Shown piece after piece: positions 6,701 to 8,070 of a DNA stretch of 8,070 nt. The stretch comes from Candidatus Woesearchaeota archaeon (GTDB lineage Archaea; Nanobdellota; Nanobdellia; Woesearchaeales; JACQSR01), in NCBI GenBank assembly GCA_023255615.1, contig JAHFLI010000052.1:1-8070 (forward strand), written 5' to 3'. Both the position numbers and the translations under genes were made by a program. Position 1 is the first letter of the stretch; each line of letters begins with the position of its first letter. Under the pieces are notes generated by a model. That model was given only the letters and a program-made list of their open reading frames with translations. It was not told where the DNA came from and searched no databases.

Positions 6701-7686
6701 ATCGCGTCATTCAAGAAACGGTGGAGGAGATGAAAAAAAGTGTTCCCATCCCATTACACCTTATTCTCTCAGGATCACATTCATCAGAACGAACAATATA
6801 CAAGGGAAAATTGCTGAGTGACATCGACATTACTATTCTCAACAATCTGGGAATTCTCTATCGAAAACGCCTAAAAGAAATCGCTGAAAAGCATTCAACA
6901 GAAGACGTTCATATTGATACCGATATTGCATCTCCTCAGCTCATTAGGAATAATTATTCTATTTTTACTCTTGAACTCAAGGAAAATGGTCAGATATTGT
7001 GTGGTAAAAAGAATAGTCTGAAAAAAATAAAAGTAACCCAACAAACATTGCCAAAGTGGGAAGGAATACGCGCATTGTTCCAGAAACTGATGATGACGGC
7101 GTATAAACGAAAAGGTATCGATAAGATTTACCTCAACACAAAATTGTACTTTGCGATCGCTGATGCTCATCTTTGTTTTGCGAAGAATTACCAAGTACGC
7201 TACGCTGAACGAAGAGAATTAGTAAAAACAATGGGATTGCCCAAAGAATTAGAAGAGAAAATGCTCATCTCTTATGATTTTAAATTGAATCAACTCAAAA
7301 ATGAAAGACTGCTCAAAAAGATTGAGGACACTGAAGAGGCGAAAAGATATATTCTTCATTATATTGACGTCTTTCTCAAGAAATATCTAAACAATACCAA
7401 TTCTGCGATAGAAAATATCCACATCATAAAAAAGAGATATCCGGTACGAGTGTATCGTAATAATCTTTTCTACATTCATTGCCCAGTCAAATATTTACCG
7501 AAAGTAAATATCATTCATTTTAATCCTATCCTTCTCATTGAATGTGCTCTCGCAAATGATTATTCTTCTCTGCGACATTTTTTAGCACGGCCACCAAAAA
7601 ACTTTTCCGAGCTTTCTGAGGTATACTTTTCTTATCCGTCGTTGATAATTAAAAACGATAATCGAATCTTGGGCAGAAAGAATTAA
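6691..7686 (+). CDS. Polymerase-beta-fold nucleotidyltransferase with helical C-terminal region, unknown substrate
   Basis: The product is 331 residues. The N-terminal domain (about 1-110) has the minimal nucleotidyltransferase signature: LSGSH (26-30, the GS phosphate loop), SDIDITI (43-49) with D44 and D46 as paired metal ligands, and a third acid, D76 or D78, in VHIDTDIA. It closes with LKENGQILCGKK, a strand-turn also common in this family. Residues 120-235 look alpha-helical and charged, which could be a substrate- or HEPN-like helical bundle. The last 90 residues are mixed and unrecognised. Such enzymes transfer NMP to a hydroxyl of a small molecule (aminoglycoside nucleotidyltransferases), protein or RNA. 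Coupling to aminotransferase and glycosyltransferase genes makes an amino-sugar or glycan intermediate a reasonable, unproven target. It is the last gene of the operon, and its TAA shares TTAA with the convergent glycosyltransferase gene. The domain call is firm and the function is open. Confidence 0.7.
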   Translation: MQIDRVIQETVEEMKKSVPIPLHLILSGSHSSERTIYKGKLLSDIDITILNNLGILYRKRLKEIAEKHSTEDVHIDTDIASPQLIRNNYSIFTLELKENGQILCGKKNSLKKIKVTQQTLPKWEGIRALFQKLMMTAYKRKGIDKIYLNTKLYFAIADAHLCFAKNYQVRYAERRELVKTMGLPKELEEKMLISYDFKLNQLKNERLLKKIEDTEEAKRYILHYIDVFLKKYLNNTNSAIENIHIIKKRYPVRVYRNNLFYIHCPVKYLPKVNIIHFNPILLIECALANDYSSLRHFLARPPKNFSELSEVYFSYPSLIIKNDNRILGRKN

Positions 7687-8070
7687 TATAGGGCGTTGTC
7701 AAACAAAGGAAACAATTGTTGATCAGTCTTCTTTCTCGTTGCTTGCACCTTTTTTCGTTCATGAAGCGTATCGGCTATATGCATCACATTCCACCATACT
7801 GCATATATTTTCTCTTTTCGGTACGGATGAAGGATGATATCGCCCATCAACAAAATTCCATAGAGAGAGACGTACTTGATTGCATTCCAGGGCTCATAAT
7901 TTTTAAGGACTGATCGAATTCTATTTTTTACGCCATGAAACACTAAACCAGAAGAGTATCGCTGAACCGTCTCATTTAATCGATGATAGGCAATCGTACT
8001 GGGATTGTATCGAACAGTAAATCCTGCTACATTTGCTCTCCACCCTAAATCCGGATCTTCATGGCCGTAA
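7683..8070 (-). CDS. Family 2 glycosyltransferase (rhamnosyltransferase-like), C-terminal part; 5' end beyond window
   Basis: The frame is open from the right edge (first full codon at 8069-8067) to TAA at 7685-7683, giving 128 visible residues. The fragment begins YGHEDPDLGWR, the E-D-x-D-L-G-x-R signature that carries the catalytic base of GT2 inverting enzymes. It continues GFTVRYNPSTIAYH, matching the usual G-x-x-x-x-Y-x-P-x-x-x-x-x-H that follows. A Lys/Arg-rich C-terminal region with a short hydrophobic stretch (KYVSLYGILLMGDIIL) could associate with the membrane, as in many polysaccharide rhamnosyl- or glycosyltransferases. The N-terminal nucleotide-sugar-binding half lies to the right, outside the window. 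A GTG at 7943-7941 could be mistaken for a start, but the frame and homology continue upstream of it. It fits the glycan-locus context but is transcribed opposite to the operon. The sugar specificity is unknown. Confidence 0.88.
   Translation of the reverse strand, partial: YGHEDPDLGWRANVAGFTVRYNPSTIAYHRLNETVQRYSSGLVFHGVKNRIRSVLKNYEPWNAIKYVSLYGILLMGDIILHPYRKEKIYAVWWNVMHIADTLHERKKVQATRKKTDQQLFPLFDNALY
7750..7755 (+). terminator. Oligo-T terminator candidate for the operon
   Basis: A run of six T occurs 64 bases after the operon's last stop codon and inside the convergent glycosyltransferase gene. It is the first uninterrupted T-run of this length downstream and suits archaeal T-run termination. 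There is no associated strong hairpin, so the support is weak. Confidence 0.25.

Noticed and set aside
6691..7686. MNT/HEPN-type toxin-antitoxin module
   Set aside because: There is only one gene, with no separate HEPN partner and no R-x(4-6)-H HEPN active-site motif that I could identify. It is translationally linked to metabolic glycan genes.
7683..7943. A separate 86-residue minus-strand gene starting at GTG 7943
   Set aside because: The same frame stays open to the right edge and carries the GT2 EDPDLGWR signature upstream, so this is the tail of a longer gene.
1..8070. CRISPR array, tRNA or rRNA genes, insertion sequence ends, transposase
   Set aside because: I saw no regularly spaced repeats, cloverleaf-type sequences, transposase motifs or flanking inverted repeats on reading both strands by eye. 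Faint or diverged cases could be missed.

Overview
The window looks like a piece of an archaeal chromosome from an AT-rich genome, possibly a DPANN-type lineage such as Woesearchaeota; the lineage is a guess. The archaeal call rests on three things visible here. Two outward-facing genes each have a TATA-like box about 25-35 bases before the ATG, leaving no or almost no leader. T-runs lie just past some gene ends where terminators are expected. There is no convincing bacterial -35/-10 pair in the one real intergenic gap. No ribosomal or other phylogenetic marker gene is present, so the assignment stays provisional.

Layout: bases 1-103 hold the last codons of a hexapeptide-repeat (left-handed beta-helix) sugar O- or N-acyltransferase on the + strand. 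It meets tail-to-tail, with an 8-base overlap, a minus-strand gene (96-605) for a stand-alone VRR-NUC type PD-(D/E)XK nuclease. A gap of about 245 bases (606-850) holds divergent promoters and one doubtful 40-codon ORF. From 851 to 7686 runs a tightly packed five-gene + strand operon: DegT/DnrJ-type PLP aminotransferase, two paralogous GT-B-like transferases, an alkaline-phosphatase-superfamily phosphodiesterase/phosphotransferase, and a polymerase-beta-fold nucleotidyltransferase. The first three junctions are 4-base ATGA overlaps and the fourth is a 10-base overlap with a strong Shine-Dalgarno site. From 7683 to the right edge, on the minus strand, lies the C-terminal part of a family 2 glycosyltransferase, sharing a TTAA with the operon's last stop codon.

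Taken together this is a surface-glycan or glycopolymer biosynthesis locus. The aminotransferase would make a nucleotide-linked amino sugar. The GT-B-like pair would transfer a sugar or a CDP-glycerol-type group. The phosphodiesterase-like enzyme would add, remove or move a phosphoryl-linked group, and the nucleotidyltransferase would modify an intermediate or a protein partner. None of the operon proteins has a visible signal peptide or membrane segment, so this chemistry is predicted to be cytoplasmic. The most unusual points are the second GT-B-like paralog, which has lost the C-terminal HP and ST signatures that its neighbour keeps; an apparent internal duplication of the Rossmann half-domain in both paralogs; and the unexplained nucleotidyltransferase locked into the operon.
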